58,751 nt of DNA, taken from contig JBCDAU010000034.1 of NCBI GenBank assembly GCA_039185015.1, positions 1-58,751 of the forward strand, given 5' to 3'. Numbering within the stretch: position 1 is the stretch's first letter; each line of letters opens with the position of its first letter. The position numbers were made by a program, and so were the translations under genes. The notes beneath the pieces are model-generated. The model did no database searches. It was not told the DNA's origin and worked only from the letters and a program-made list of their open reading frames with translations. This DNA comes from JBCBSZ01 sp039185015 (GTDB lineage Bacteria; Actinomycetota; Acidimicrobiia; Acidimicrobiales; Poriferisodalaceae). Shown in pieces: positions 1 to 7,994 of this stretch.

Positions 1-138
1 CGCAAGACCGGGCTGGTCGTCCTCGACCGGGCCGGCACGTCGTGGCGGTACCGGACCGATCAGGCCCGCCTCGACGAGGCCCTCAGCGCGCTCGCCGGTG
101 ATCTCCCCCGATCCACCGAGCCCAGGACCGAACCATGA
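1..138 (+). CDS. C-terminal end of an unidentified protein, possibly a winged-helix regulator
   Basis: The frame is open from base 1 and ends at a TGA whose first bases overlap the ATG of the next gene. About 45 residues are visible. The segment GLVVLDRAGTSWRYRTD followed by a helix (ARLDEALSALAG) resembles the wing and final helix of ArsR/MarR-type regulators, where a basic hairpin precedes a C-terminal helix. That is a weak inference from a short fragment. The overlap with the downstream VOC gene suggests the two are co-transcribed. Confidence 0.45.
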   Translation, partial: RKTGLVVLDRAGTSWRYRTDQARLDEALSALAGDLPRSTEPRTEP

Positions 139-482
139 CCCGACCCCTCGTCCACTTCGACATCTCCGGCCCCGACGAGTCCTCGCTCCACCACTTCTAC
201 GCCGAGCTCCTCGACTGGGAGGTTCGCCCGATGGGCCCGGGCTACGCGCTGATCGACACCGGCGACGGCTCCCCGAACGGCGCTGTGGTCGAGGCGCCCT
301 CTCCGTCGTTCGTCCTCGGTGTGGCCGTGCCCGATCTCGAGGCCGCCGTCGCCGAGGCGACGGGCCTCGGGGGACGTGTCGTGATGCCGCCCACCGACAA
401 CGGGTTCGTGAAGAAGGCCCAGGTTGAGGACCCGGCCGGCAACGTGCTGACATTCGTCGAGGAGGACGCCTCGGGAGGGTGA
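135..482 (+). CDS. VOC (glyoxalase/bleomycin-resistance) family protein, 115 aa
   Basis: A single-domain VOC-fold protein. It begins with the usual beta strand carrying a His (VHFDISGPD, about residue 7), then the helix SLHHFYAELLDWEV, and ends in the second half-module AQVEDPAGNVLTFVEED, where a Glu near residue 108 could be a metal ligand. The length matches two beta-alpha-beta-beta-beta modules. The ATG overlaps the TGA of the preceding gene, so it is probably translationally coupled to it. Substrate cannot be told; such proteins include lyases, dioxygenases and antibiotic-binding proteins. Confidence 0.85.
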   Translation: MTRPLVHFDISGPDESSLHHFYAELLDWEVRPMGPGYALIDTGDGSPNGAVVEAPSPSFVLGVAVPDLEAAVAEATGLGGRVVMPPTDNGFVKKAQVEDPAGNVLTFVEEDASGG

Positions 483-485
483 GCG

Positions 486-881
486 GTGGACGATCGGTCG
501 GGTCACGGCGGCTCGCTCGGCCGTCGGATCGTCCCCGAAGATCCTCGCCGCATCGGCGAGGAGCCCGACTACCGGTTCACGCTCGCCAACGAGCGCACGT
601 TCCTCGCCTGGATCCGCACGGCGCTCGCGCTCGCCGCAGGCGGCCTCGGCGCGATCGGCCTCCTTGCCGAGGAGCTGGCCGGAGCCGAAGCCCTCGGCCT
701 GGGCCTCCTCGCGATGAGCTTCATCGTGGCCGCGAGCGCGTACCGACGTTGGGCGCTGCAGGAGACGTCGATGCGCCTCGGCCAGCCGCTGCCGCCGTCG
801 CGACTCCCGGGCATCATGGCCGCAGCGACGGCGATCGTCGCCTTCGCCGCAGCGGTGCTGTTCGTGGTCGATCAGCTGTGA
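486..881 (+). CDS. DUF202 (YidH-type) membrane protein, 131 aa
   Basis: It carries the DUF202 signature, a basic soluble start then FTLANERTFLAWIRTALALA leading into the first of three membrane helices (about residues 42-62, 70-90 and 107-128). The GTG start follows the VOC stop by three bases and lies near a GAGCGG purine stretch. Its end overlaps the GTG of a second DUF202 gene, so the two form a tandem pair. YidH-like proteins are inner-membrane proteins of unknown function. Confidence 0.85.
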   Translation: MDDRSGHGGSLGRRIVPEDPRRIGEEPDYRFTLANERTFLAWIRTALALAAGGLGAIGLLAEELAGAEALGLGLLAMSFIVAASAYRRWALQETSMRLGQPLPPSRLPGIMAAATAIVAFAAAVLFVVDQL

Positions 882-1225
882 CGCGGCAGCGGCCGACGGA
901 GCGCTTCGACGTCGGACTGCAGCACGAGCGCACAGCGCTGGCGTGGGAGCGGACCGCCTTCTCGATGATGGTCGCCGGGGCGATCCTCGCCCGCTACGCG
1001 GCCTCGGTCTCCCACCCGACCTGGGCACTGGTCGGCCTGGCGCAGGTCGCCATCGGCGGGGGCGTGATGGTCTGGGCCGGCTGGCACTACGACGAGCTCC
1101 ACGGACCGCTTCGGGCCGGCAACCCGGTCGTCCACCCCACCGCCGCCCGGCTCGTGGGCTTGACGACGGTGGGGTTCACCGGGTTCGGACTGATCACCGC
1201 GTTGGTCGTGATCACCCTCGGTTGA
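878..1225 (+). CDS. second DUF202 membrane protein, 115 aa
   Basis: The GTG start overlaps the stop of the preceding gene (GTGA). The N-terminus LQHERTALAWERTAFSMMV matches the DUF202 motif (ERTxLAWxRT), followed by three hydrophobic segments ending at the C-terminus. Tandem DUF202 genes are common in actinobacteria and probably make a heteromeric small membrane complex, which is inference. An alternative, longer frame starting at 479 reads through unrelated sequence before this start and was not used. Confidence 0.82.
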   Translation: MTRQRPTERFDVGLQHERTALAWERTAFSMMVAGAILARYAASVSHPTWALVGLAQVAIGGGVMVWAGWHYDELHGPLRAGNPVVHPTAARLVGLTTVGFTGFGLITALVVITLG

Positions 1226-1234
1226 GCGCGGCGA

Positions 1235-1441
1235 TCAGCCCCCACCGCGACGATTCACCTGCTTCGGGTCCCGGATCGAGCGCGCCGGCTGCACGGGAAT
1301 CCGACCGCCACGCGCTCGAGCGGGCTGCGTCGGGGGCGGTGTGTCGGAGCGTCGACGCTCCTGCTTCGGAGGACGGGTGCCCTTGGGCGTGGTGCGCCCG
1401 CCGGACGTGCCGGCGCGTGAGGACGGCTTCTTCTTCGGCAT
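1235..1441 (-). CDS. small basic hypothetical protein, 68 aa
   Basis: A short frame rich in Lys, Arg, Pro and Ser, starting MPKKKPSSRAGTSGG. It has an ATG with a GGGAG purine stretch about 7 bases upstream (reverse strand of 1442-1460), which is the main support for calling it. There is no membrane segment and no recognised domain; it is probably disordered and nucleic-acid binding if expressed. Such Lys/Arg-rich reading frames also arise by chance in high-GC DNA. Confidence 0.4.
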   Translation of the reverse strand: MPKKKPSSRAGTSGGRTTPKGTRPPKQERRRSDTPPPTQPARARGGRIPVQPARSIRDPKQVNRRGGG

Positions 1442-1580
1442 GGACTGCTCCCTGTTCGGGTCGCGTGGGACGCGGACGGACCGACGGGCGTCGACGACGC
1501 GACGCGGGCCGGCGGTGGACTCGACGCGCGCACGGCGCGTCCCGAGGAGCTAGTCCGTCATGGAACCGACGGTACGGCGA

Positions 1581-1595
1581 CCGCCCGACGGGCGG
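1581..1595 (-). terminator. short GC hairpin after the alpha/beta hydrolase gene
   Basis: CCGCCC-gac-GGGCGG, a perfect 6-bp stem with a 3-base loop, lies 9 bases beyond the stop codon of the reverse-strand hydrolase gene. There is no clear U-tract, so termination efficiency is uncertain. Confidence 0.4.
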
Positions 1596-1603
1596 CCAGC
1601 GAT

Positions 1604-2395
1604 TTACGCGGTGACGGCGTCGAGGAAGTCGCGCAGCGCCGGGTTGACGATCTCGGCGTGGGTCATGTTGGGTGCGTGGGCCGCGCCCTCGACCTTCACG
1701 AGGCCCCGACAATCGGGCAGCCCGGCACAGGCGGCCTCGGCCCGATCGAGCGTGATCGCCTGGTCGGCCGTGCCGTGCACGACGAGCGCCGGGCAGCCGA
1801 TCTCGCCGAGTCGATCGCTGACGTCGTCCCGGCTGAGCAGCGCCCCACCGGCCAGCACGAGCTGGTCCCGGTCACGGGCGTCCCACTTCGGGATCCACTC
1901 GGCGGCGAGCGCCTCGTCGCCGAGGATCAACCCGGAGACGACGGCGAAGATCCCAGCTCGATCCTCGTCAGAGCCGTGCTGCATGCCCTGCAACATCTGC
2001 TGGTAGCCGCCGATGGTCTCCTCGTCGTCGACGTCGGCAGCCGAGTCGATCAGGACGAGCCCGGCGACGCGATCCGGTGCGGCGAGCGCGGCCCGGATCG
2101 AGAGGAACCCGCCCTGGGACATCCCGACGAACACCGCACGATCGATGCCGAGGTGGTCGAGGAGGGCGACGGCGTCCGTGGCCGAGTCCCAGTAGCTGAA
2201 CTCACCGGGAGCGACCGTGCCTCCGAAGCCCCGCTCGTCCCATCGGATGCAGCGGTAGTCGGGGGCGAGCGCCTCGACCTGCCGGTCGAACATGGTGTGG
2301 TCCATGAGGAAGCCGTGGCTGAACAGCACGGCCGGCCCGTCACCCCCGCTGTCCTCGTAGTCGATCTCGATCCCGTTCACCGCTGCGGTCCCCAT
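1604..2395 (-). CDS. alpha/beta-hydrolase fold esterase/hydrolase, 263 aa
   Basis: The fold is complete: oxyanion-region HG at residues 27-28 (VLFSHGFLMDH), nucleophile elbow GMSQGG with Ser93, acid Asp211 (VVHGTADQA) and catalytic His240 (EGAAHAPNM). The ATG at 2395 gives the normal length and begins MGTAAVNGIEIDYED, typical of the family; longer in-frame starts run back over the upstream TetR gene. It is transcribed with the TetR gene and diverges from an aromatic-type catabolic operon, so hydrolysis of a ring-cleavage product or an ester substrate is plausible but inferred. Confidence 0.88.
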   Translation of the reverse strand: MGTAAVNGIEIDYEDSGGDGPAVLFSHGFLMDHTMFDRQVEALAPDYRCIRWDERGFGGTVAPGEFSYWDSATDAVALLDHLGIDRAVFVGMSQGGFLSIRAALAAPDRVAGLVLIDSAADVDDEETIGGYQQMLQGMQHGSDEDRAGIFAVVSGLILGDEALAAEWIPKWDARDRDQLVLAGGALLSRDDVSDRLGEIGCPALVVHGTADQAITLDRAEAACAGLPDCRGLVKVEGAAHAPNMTHAEIVNPALRDFLDAVTA

Positions 2396-2439
2396 GGTGA
2401 GGACAGTAGGCGGAACGGGCTCGGCCGGGCCGGGTCGAC

Positions 2440-3087
2440 TCAGACCGGCTGGAGCGCGGCGTCGGCCCGAGCGAGACCCTCGACGGTGAGGTCCGCAGCC
2501 TCGGGCGCGGGTACCCCGAGTGCCCGAAGGAGTCGGTCGAGCACCTGCGCGGGGTAGTCGTCGTCGACGCCGCCGTCGACGATCCGCCTCGACGCAGCGA
2601 GCAGCGTGCCGACGACGAGATCGACCGTCGCTGCGTCGGCACCGCTGATGAATCGCCCAGCGGCGAAGCCGGCGTCGAGGTCCTCGATCAGGTGGCGGAC
2701 CGGGGCGCCGTCGAGCAGCGCCTGCTGCGCGGCGGCCAGGCGAACGACGACCCGCACGGCATCGGGCTCGACCGCCGCTCGACGGAGCGCCAACGCACTG
2801 ACCCCGGCGAAGCGCACGGCGGGATCGTCGTCGACGACGGCCTCTGCCCCTTCGGCGGCGAACGACCCCAGCACCTCGGGCACGATCGCAGCGATCAGCT
2901 CCTCGCGGTCGCGGAAGTAGTTGTAGAAGGTCCCGTGCGACACGCCGGCGGCGGCGGACACGTCGCCGAGGCTGAAGCCCTCGCCGACCGAGGCGATCAC
3001 GTCGACCGCGGCGTCGATGAGCCGCCGGCGGGTCTTCGCCCGCTTCTTGTGCCCTCTCGACAGCGGTTGCTCCGCGTCCGACGCCAT
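2440..3087 (-). CDS. TetR/AcrR family transcriptional regulator, 215 aa
   Basis: N-terminal TetR helix-turn-helix (KTRRRLIDAAVDVIASVG, then VSAAAGVSHGTFYNYF at about residues 45-62), followed by an all-helical ligand domain. I chose the ATG at 3087; an in-frame TTG/GTG-type start further up at 3114 would lie inside the palindrome at 3109-3140 and adds nine residues unlike the family. The palindrome and the divergent catabolic operon make it the likely local repressor, with the effector probably a pathway substrate or acyl-CoA-type intermediate. Confidence 0.88.
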   Translation of the reverse strand: MASDAEQPLSRGHKKRAKTRRRLIDAAVDVIASVGEGFSLGDVSAAAGVSHGTFYNYFRDREELIAAIVPEVLGSFAAEGAEAVVDDDPAVRFAGVSALALRRAAVEPDAVRVVVRLAAAQQALLDGAPVRHLIEDLDAGFAAGRFISGADAATVDLVVGTLLAASRRIVDGGVDDDYPAQVLDRLLRALGVPAPEAADLTVEGLARADAALQPV

Positions 3088-3108
3088 GAGACCACGGTAC
3101 CTGGGTAT

Positions 3109-3140
3109 TGACACTTACGTCAATATTGACGAGAGTGTCA
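3109..3140. promoter_or_regulatory. 32-bp near-perfect palindromic operator between TetR and VOC genes
   Basis: The sequence from TGACACT to AGTGTCA is symmetric about 3124/3125 (core CGTCAATATTGACG), with mismatch only at the two positions 8 and 9 of each arm. It begins inside a TTGACA -35-like hexamer at 3108-3113 and lies between divergent starts at 3087 and 3174. TetR proteins bind such palindromes, often as two dimers, so this is the probable operator of the adjacent TetR gene. Confidence 0.85.
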
Positions 3141-3173
3141 GTACTCAGATCGACGACCACGAAGGACGATGCG

Positions 3174-3734
3174 ATGACCGAGACGACGACCACCCCCCGT
3201 CTCCGCCTCAGCCACACGACGATGGCCGTGCGGGATCTCGAGGCGATGCTCCGCTTCTACTGCGACACCCTCGGCTTCCACGTGACCAACCGGGGCTCCC
3301 CCGCTCCGGGCGCGGCCGACATGGCCTTCATCTCCCAGGATCCGAGCGAGCACCACCAGATCGTGTTCGTGCAGGACACCGAGCCCGGCGACCACGCCTT
3401 CGTCATGGCCGACCACATGGCCTTCCGCACGGACAGCCTCGACTCGCTGCGGGCGATCGGTGCCCGGCTGGCCGAGGCAGGTGTGGACGACGTGATCCCG
3501 ATCGATCACGGCAACGCCTGGTCGCTCTACTTCACCGACCCGGAGGGCAACGGGCTCGAATGCTTCGTCGACTCGCCGTTCCACGTCGCCCAGCCGTACG
3601 CCGGCGGCCTCGATCTGTCGGCCGGCGACGAGGACATCGCAGCGGCCACCGCGGCCCAGCTCGACGGTGCTCCCGAGTTCCAGCCGATCGAGGAGTGGCG
3701 CTCGTCGTTCACCCGTCGGCTCGACGCCGAGTAG
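3174..3734 (+). CDS. VOC family protein, probable extradiol-type dioxygenase, 186 aa
   Basis: The two VOC half-modules carry a likely 2-His-1-carboxylate metal site: His14 (RLSHTTMAV), His81 (ADHMAFRT) and Glu129 (EGNGLECFVD). This is the arrangement seen in type I extradiol dioxygenases. A GAAGGA ribosome site at 3161-3166 stands 7 bases before the ATG, which excludes the longer in-frame TTG start at 3108 that lies in the operator. It is the first gene of a run with SDR, flavin monooxygenase and FAH hydrolase genes, which fits ring hydroxylation and cleavage. The true substrate is unknown. Confidence 0.82.
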   Translation: MTETTTTPRLRLSHTTMAVRDLEAMLRFYCDTLGFHVTNRGSPAPGAADMAFISQDPSEHHQIVFVQDTEPGDHAFVMADHMAFRTDSLDSLRAIGARLAEAGVDDVIPIDHGNAWSLYFTDPEGNGLECFVDSPFHVAQPYAGGLDLSAGDEDIAAATAAQLDGAPEFQPIEEWRSSFTRRLDAE

Positions 3735-3739
3735 CGGTC

Positions 3740-4519
3740 GTGGATCTCTGCATCGCCGACCGACGCGCCATCGTCTGCGCGTCGAGCCGGGGCCTCGGCC
3801 TCGCCTGCGCCACGGCGCTCGCCGCCGAAGGTGTCCACCCGGTCATCAACGGCCGCGACCCCGACTCGCTCGACGCCGCGAGAGCGACGATCCAGCGAGA
3901 GCACGGCGTCGAGGTCACCGCCGTCGCGGGCGACATCGGGGACGAGGCCACGAGGGAGGCGCTGTTCGCCGCCTGCCCCGAGCCCGACATCGTGGTCAAC
4001 AACAACGGCGGGCCGCCGCCCGGCCGCTTCGCCGACTGGGACCGAGCAGCGTGGATCGACGCACTCGACGCCAACATGCTCGCTCCCCTCGCCATGATCC
4101 GCCTCGCCCTCGACGGGATGGTCGAGCGGGGGTTCGGTCGCATCGTCAACATCACCTCGGCGATGGTGAAGTCGCCCAAGGCCCCGATGGGACTGTCCAC
4201 CGGGGCGCGCACCGGGCTGACGTCGGTCACCAAGGCGCTCTCCGCCGAGGTCGCCGCCTCGGGCGTCACCATCAACAACCTCCTCCCGGAGCGCTTCGAC
4301 ACCGGCCGTCAGCGGCAGATGGCCGAGCTGCACTCCCAGCTCGGCGGCATCAGCGTCGAGGAGGCGTACGACCACATGCGGGGGACGATCGCTGCCCGCC
4401 GCCTCGGACGACCGGACGAGCTCGGCGCCACCTGCGCCTTCCTCTGCAGCGTCCACGCCGGGTTCATCTCCGGCCAGAACCTCCAACTCGACGGCGCCAG
4501 CTACCCGGGATTGATCTGA
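3740..4519 (+). CDS. SDR-family oxidoreductase with atypical catalytic motif, 259 aa
   Basis: A Rossmann protein with a modified nucleotide motif (CASSRGLGLA, residues 13-22), NNNGG at 87-91 and Ser140 in NITSAM. The usual YxxxK is replaced: the aligned segment reads GLSTGARTGL, giving Ser153 and Arg157. A subfamily of SDRs with GLSxGARxGL exists from memory, so this is probably a real divergent enzyme rather than damage. The GTG start lies five bases after the VOC stop and the stop lies one base before the monooxygenase ATG, so it is part of the operon. Confidence 0.82.
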   Translation: MDLCIADRRAIVCASSRGLGLACATALAAEGVHPVINGRDPDSLDAARATIQREHGVEVTAVAGDIGDEATREALFAACPEPDIVVNNNGGPPPGRFADWDRAAWIDALDANMLAPLAMIRLALDGMVERGFGRIVNITSAMVKSPKAPMGLSTGARTGLTSVTKALSAEVAASGVTINNLLPERFDTGRQRQMAELHSQLGGISVEEAYDHMRGTIAARRLGRPDELGATCAFLCSVHAGFISGQNLQLDGASYPGLI

Positions 4520-4520
4520 C

Positions 4521-6170
4521 ATGACCACCATCGACGTCCCCTACCTCATCGTCGGCGCCGGCCCCGTGGGCCTCACCGCCGCCCGACTCCTGGCCGCCGA
4601 CGACCGGCAGGTCCTCGTCGTCGAACGACGCGACGGCCCGCAGCGCCATCCGGCAGCCCACGTCGTCAACGCCCGCACGCTCGAGATCCTGCGCCAGGCC
4701 GGGGTGGACATGACGGCCGTCGAGGCGATCGCCGTCGACCCCGCGGACGGCGGCCACGTGAACTTCGTGACCCGCCTCGGCGGCGACCTCATCGGGCGTC
4801 TCCCGTTCGAACGGCAGGGTCCGGACTGCCTCGACCTGACCCCGACGCCACTGCGCAACATCTCCCAGCACCGCCTCGAGCCGCTGCTCGCTGCCGAGGT
4901 CGTCGGTCGTGCTGAGGCGACGCTCCGCTACCGGACCGAGTGGCGATCGAGCAGCCAGGACGCCGACGGCGTGACCACCGTGCTCGCCGACCTCGACACC
5001 GGCGAGGAGATCGTCGTCCGCAGCGACTACGTGCTCGCCGCCGACGGTGCGGGATCGCGGATCCGCCAATCGCTCGGCATCGAGATGATGGGACCACCGA
5101 GCCTCCAGAGCTTCGTCAACATCCACATCGGCGCCGATCTGCGACCCGTGGTCGGTCAGCGTCCCGGCGCGCTGCACTTCATCCTCGACCCGGTTGCAGG
5201 CGGCGCGTTCGTCGCCCACGACATCGATCGGGAGTGGGTGTTCATGCACTCGTTCGATCCGGCGATCGAGCGCGTCGAGGACTACGACGACGAGCGCTGC
5301 GAAGCCATCGTCCGTCGGGCCATGGGCGACGCAGCCAACGACCTGCCGCTCGAGATCCTCGGCACGGGGACCTGGCACATGACGGCGCAGGTCGCCGAGC
5401 GACTCCGCGAGGGGCGGATCTTCCTCGTCGGCGACGCCGCGCACCGCTTCCCTCCGACCGGAGGACTCGGCCTCAACACCGGGGTCGCCGACGTGCACGG
5501 CCTGGTTTGGAAGTTGGGTGCGGTCGCCGATGGGTGGGCCGATCCGGCGATCCTCGACACCTACGAGACCGAGCGTCGCCCGGTCGCCTCCATGAACTGC
5601 GACCAGAGCCTCACCAACGCCCTCAAGATGGCACTGCTCGCCGAGGCCCTCGGTCTCACCGGTGCGGCGACCACGGCGCAGATGGAGGAGGCGCTCGCCG
5701 ATCCGGAGCGGCGGCCCGCCATCGATGACGCCGTCCGGGAGCAGACGACGCACTTCGACATGATCGGGCTGCAACTCGGCTACGGGTACTCCGAGGGCGC
5801 GGTGGTCGACGCCGACGTCGAGCCGATCGAGGACCCGAGCAGCTTCGACCCGGACGCCGCCACCGGCACTCGGCTCCCCCACGGCTGGACCGAGGACAGC
5901 CGGTCCACGCTCGACCTCGTCGAGCTCGGCGCGCTCACGCTGCTCAGCGTCTCCGATCACGACGCATGGGCCGCCGCCATCGCCGTGGCCGACGCGCCGA
6001 TCCGCCAGGTGCGCCTCGGCATCGACATCGCTGTCGACGAGACGTGGACGAAGCGCTGCCACCTCGCCGACGGCGATGCGCTGCTGGTGCGACCCGACCA
6101 GCACGTCGCCTGGCGCGGCGCCGACCCCGCCCAGCTCCCCGTCGCCATCGACGAGATCACGAGAGGCTGA
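4521..6170 (+). CDS. FAD-dependent aromatic-ring monooxygenase (PheA/TfdB/MhpA type), 549 aa
   Basis: Class A flavoprotein hydroxylase. The dinucleotide motif is VGAGPVGLTAARLL (residues 11-24), the DG motif is LAADGAGSRIR (about 173-183), and the second FAD motif is GDAAHRFPPTGGLGLNTG (about 304-321). A C-terminal thioredoxin-like region brings the length to that of phenol or 3-(3-hydroxyphenyl)propionate hydroxylases. It would insert one oxygen atom into a phenolic ring using NAD(P)H. Its position between the SDR and FAH genes supports an aromatic degradation role. Confidence 0.92.
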   Translation: MTTIDVPYLIVGAGPVGLTAARLLAADDRQVLVVERRDGPQRHPAAHVVNARTLEILRQAGVDMTAVEAIAVDPADGGHVNFVTRLGGDLIGRLPFERQGPDCLDLTPTPLRNISQHRLEPLLAAEVVGRAEATLRYRTEWRSSSQDADGVTTVLADLDTGEEIVVRSDYVLAADGAGSRIRQSLGIEMMGPPSLQSFVNIHIGADLRPVVGQRPGALHFILDPVAGGAFVAHDIDREWVFMHSFDPAIERVEDYDDERCEAIVRRAMGDAANDLPLEILGTGTWHMTAQVAERLREGRIFLVGDAAHRFPPTGGLGLNTGVADVHGLVWKLGAVADGWADPAILDTYETERRPVASMNCDQSLTNALKMALLAEALGLTGAATTAQMEEALADPERRPAIDDAVREQTTHFDMIGLQLGYGYSEGAVVDADVEPIEDPSSFDPDAATGTRLPHGWTEDSRSTLDLVELGALTLLSVSDHDAWAAAIAVADAPIRQVRLGIDIAVDETWTKRCHLADGDALLVRPDQHVAWRGADPAQLPVAIDEITRG

Positions 6171-6171
6171 C

Positions 6172-7128
6172 GTGGCCACGAACGTGATGCGCGTCGCGAC
6201 CCCGGAGGGACCGAGGTGGTGCGTCGTCGACGGCGATCAGGTCCGACCCGTGGTCACCGAGGCTGCCTCGACCGGCGACTTCGTCCGCGACGTCGCCCCG
6301 AGGGTGCTCGCCGGCACGGCCGACCTCGGTGCACCCGTCCCGGTCGCCGAGGTCGAGCTGCTCAGCCCCGTCACGGGCGATCAGCAGTTCGTCTGCCAGG
6401 CGGTGAACTCGCGCACCCACATGGACGAGTCCGGGCTGGACCCCGAGACGAGCCCCTACAACGTGTTCTTCCGCAAGGCGTCCTCGTCGCTGGCTCCTGC
6501 GACCACCGACATCGTGAGCCCACCCGACGTCGAGTTCCTCGACTACGAGGTCGAGATCGGGCTGGTGCTCGGCTCGGACGTCGGCCGCGCCGTCGACATC
6601 GCCGACGCCGACCTCGCCGAGCATGTCGCCGCCCTCGTCGCGGTCGACGACGTGAGCGCCCGCGACGTCCAGCTCGCCGAAGGGCAGTTCTACAAGGCGA
6701 AGAGCTACCGGACCTTCGGACCGGTCGGCCCCCACCTCACCCTCGTCGATCGCGACGATCTCGCCCGCTTCGCCGAGCTCCGACTCCGGCTGTGGGTCAA
6801 CGGCGAGCTGCGCCAGGACGGGTTCGCCGAGGAGCTGGTGCATGGTCCGGCAGCTTCGCTGCACGAGCTGTCGACGATCCAGGACTGGCGTGCGGGCGAC
6901 CTGCTCGCCACCGGCACGGTCGGTGGGTGCGCACTGCAAGCGCCCGCGGCGCCGATCCGGATGCTCGCGCAGGTGCTGTCGCCGAAGCGGCGGCAGCAGC
7001 TCGTACGGCGCTCCGCATCGCGGAACCGACGGCGACTCCGCCCGGGCGACGTCATCGAGCTCCACATCGCCACCGAGGACGGCGCCATCGACCTCGGCCG
7101 GCAACGCACGGTGGTCACCGCGGCCTGA
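6172..7128 (+). CDS. fumarylacetoacetate hydrolase (FAH) family protein, 318 aa
   Basis: The FAH catalytic core is clear: DYEVEIGLVLGSDVG with two acidic metal ligands, then VAVDDVSARDVQ, and the C-terminal GDLLATGTVGG and RPGDVIELHI segments. Members are hydrolases, hydratases, decarboxylases or isomerases of ring-cleavage products. I chose the GTG at 6172 one base after the previous stop, preceded by GAGAGG at 6161-6166; an ATG at 6187 is possible. Between the core and the end there is an Arg-rich insertion (KRRQQLVRRSASRNRRRL) that looks unusual for the family. Confidence 0.9.
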   Translation: MATNVMRVATPEGPRWCVVDGDQVRPVVTEAASTGDFVRDVAPRVLAGTADLGAPVPVAEVELLSPVTGDQQFVCQAVNSRTHMDESGLDPETSPYNVFFRKASSSLAPATTDIVSPPDVEFLDYEVEIGLVLGSDVGRAVDIADADLAEHVAALVAVDDVSARDVQLAEGQFYKAKSYRTFGPVGPHLTLVDRDDLARFAELRLRLWVNGELRQDGFAEELVHGPAASLHELSTIQDWRAGDLLATGTVGGCALQAPAAPIRMLAQVLSPKRRQQLVRRSASRNRRRLRPGDVIELHIATEDGAIDLGRQRTVVTAA

Positions 7129-7175
7129 CGAACAACGCGGTGGCCCGTGGCCGGTCGAGGATGGAAGCTGGTCAC

Positions 7176-7661
7176 ATGGTGGTGATCCGAGACCTCGTCG
7201 CCGAGGACGAACCCGCGCTGTACGAGCTGTTCTGCAGCATCGCCGAAGAGGGGTGGATCAGCACCGAGCCACCGGTCGCCCGATCGCGGACCCTGCGCAT
7301 GGTCGCCGACCACCTCGATCCGGCCGTGCAGATCCACTGCTTCACCGCGGAGCTCGACGGCCGATTCGTCGGCTACCTCGGTCTGTTCGACGAGCGACGC
7401 AAGGGCGTCGCCGCGATGGGGATGATGCTGCCGGAGCACGCGCGGAGCCGGGGCGTCGGCTCTGCGCTCATGGACGAAGCGATCGACCGTGCCCGGGCGT
7501 GGGGCTGCCACCGGATGACCCTCGGCGTCTGGCCCCACAACGAGCGAGCGCTCGGCCTGTACCGGAAGATGGGCTTCGTCGAGGAAGGTCGGCGCCCGGC
7601 GCACGCCCGCCGAGCGAACGGCGAGCTGTGGGACCTGATCGAGATGGGCCGCGCCCTGTGA
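7176..7661 (+). CDS. GNAT-family N-acetyltransferase, 161 aa
   Basis: The acetyl-CoA pyrophosphate loop ARSRGVGSALMDEAI lies in the middle, followed by the C-terminal NERALGLYRKMGFVEEG motif. The ATG at 7176 has GGAAG eight bases upstream; another in-frame ATG at 7161 is less well placed. The closing segment (RANGELWDLIEMGRAL) resembles RimI/PhnO-type acetyltransferases. The substrate is unknown. It is followed by a strong hairpin, so it ends its transcript. Confidence 0.88.
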   Translation: MVVIRDLVAEDEPALYELFCSIAEEGWISTEPPVARSRTLRMVADHLDPAVQIHCFTAELDGRFVGYLGLFDERRKGVAAMGMMLPEHARSRGVGSALMDEAIDRARAWGCHRMTLGVWPHNERALGLYRKMGFVEEGRRPAHARRANGELWDLIEMGRAL

Positions 7662-7667
7662 CCTGAC

Positions 7668-7695
7668 CCGCTCGGGGCCCCGGATCCCCGAGCGG
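7668..7695. terminator. 10-bp perfect GC hairpin between convergent genes
   Basis: CCGCTCGGGG, loop ccccggat, CCCCGAGCGG. It lies 6 bases after the GNAT stop and just beyond the end of the reverse-strand frame at 7704, so it can serve both directions. The loop core CCCGGA recurs in hairpins at 33628, 51682 and 54016. Confidence 0.75.
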
Positions 7696-7703
7696 GCGAG
7701 CGC

Positions 7704-7994
7704 TCAGGCCGCGAGGGCCGAGCGGAGACGACCTGCGGCCGCCGACCGATGCTCGGGGGCGCGACGCACGAGGACGGCGAGGGCCCGCTCCAGCGCGGGC
7801 ATCGGCTCGTCCTGCTCGACGGTCCACGCCCGGCCGGTGGCGGAGGCCAGATCGGCGACGACGTCGACCAACAGGCCCCGGTGCGGTTCGGCCGCAGCCA
7901 GGCCGTGATCGGCGATGAGGTGGACCACCTCGACGGCGCTCGCGGTATCCCGATGCGAGCTGATTGGACCAGGATCGTTGTTGAACTGCCGCAT
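7704..7994 (-). CDS. small hypothetical protein, up to 96 aa
   Basis: The frame reads as protein-like sequence (HLIADHGLAAAEPHRG, then PALERALAVLVRRAPEH) and ends at the shared terminator. The start is uncertain: the ATG at 7994 lies inside one of the MocR direct repeats, while an internal GTG at 7928 gives 74 residues. If real it is divergent from the MocR gene and may be controlled by it. No domain is recognised. Confidence 0.35.
   Translation of the reverse strand: MRQFNNDPGPISSHRDTASAVEVVHLIADHGLAAAEPHRGLLVDVVADLASATGRAWTVEQDEPMPALERALAVLVRRAPEHRSAAAGRLRSALAA

Noticed and set aside
3088..3114. A longer TetR protein starting at 3114
   Set aside because: The start would lie inside the operator palindrome and the added residues do not resemble the family.
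4464..6179. A 571-codon reverse frame opposite the monooxygenase
   Set aside because: The forward frame carries all flavoprotein motifs; the reverse one is low-complexity.
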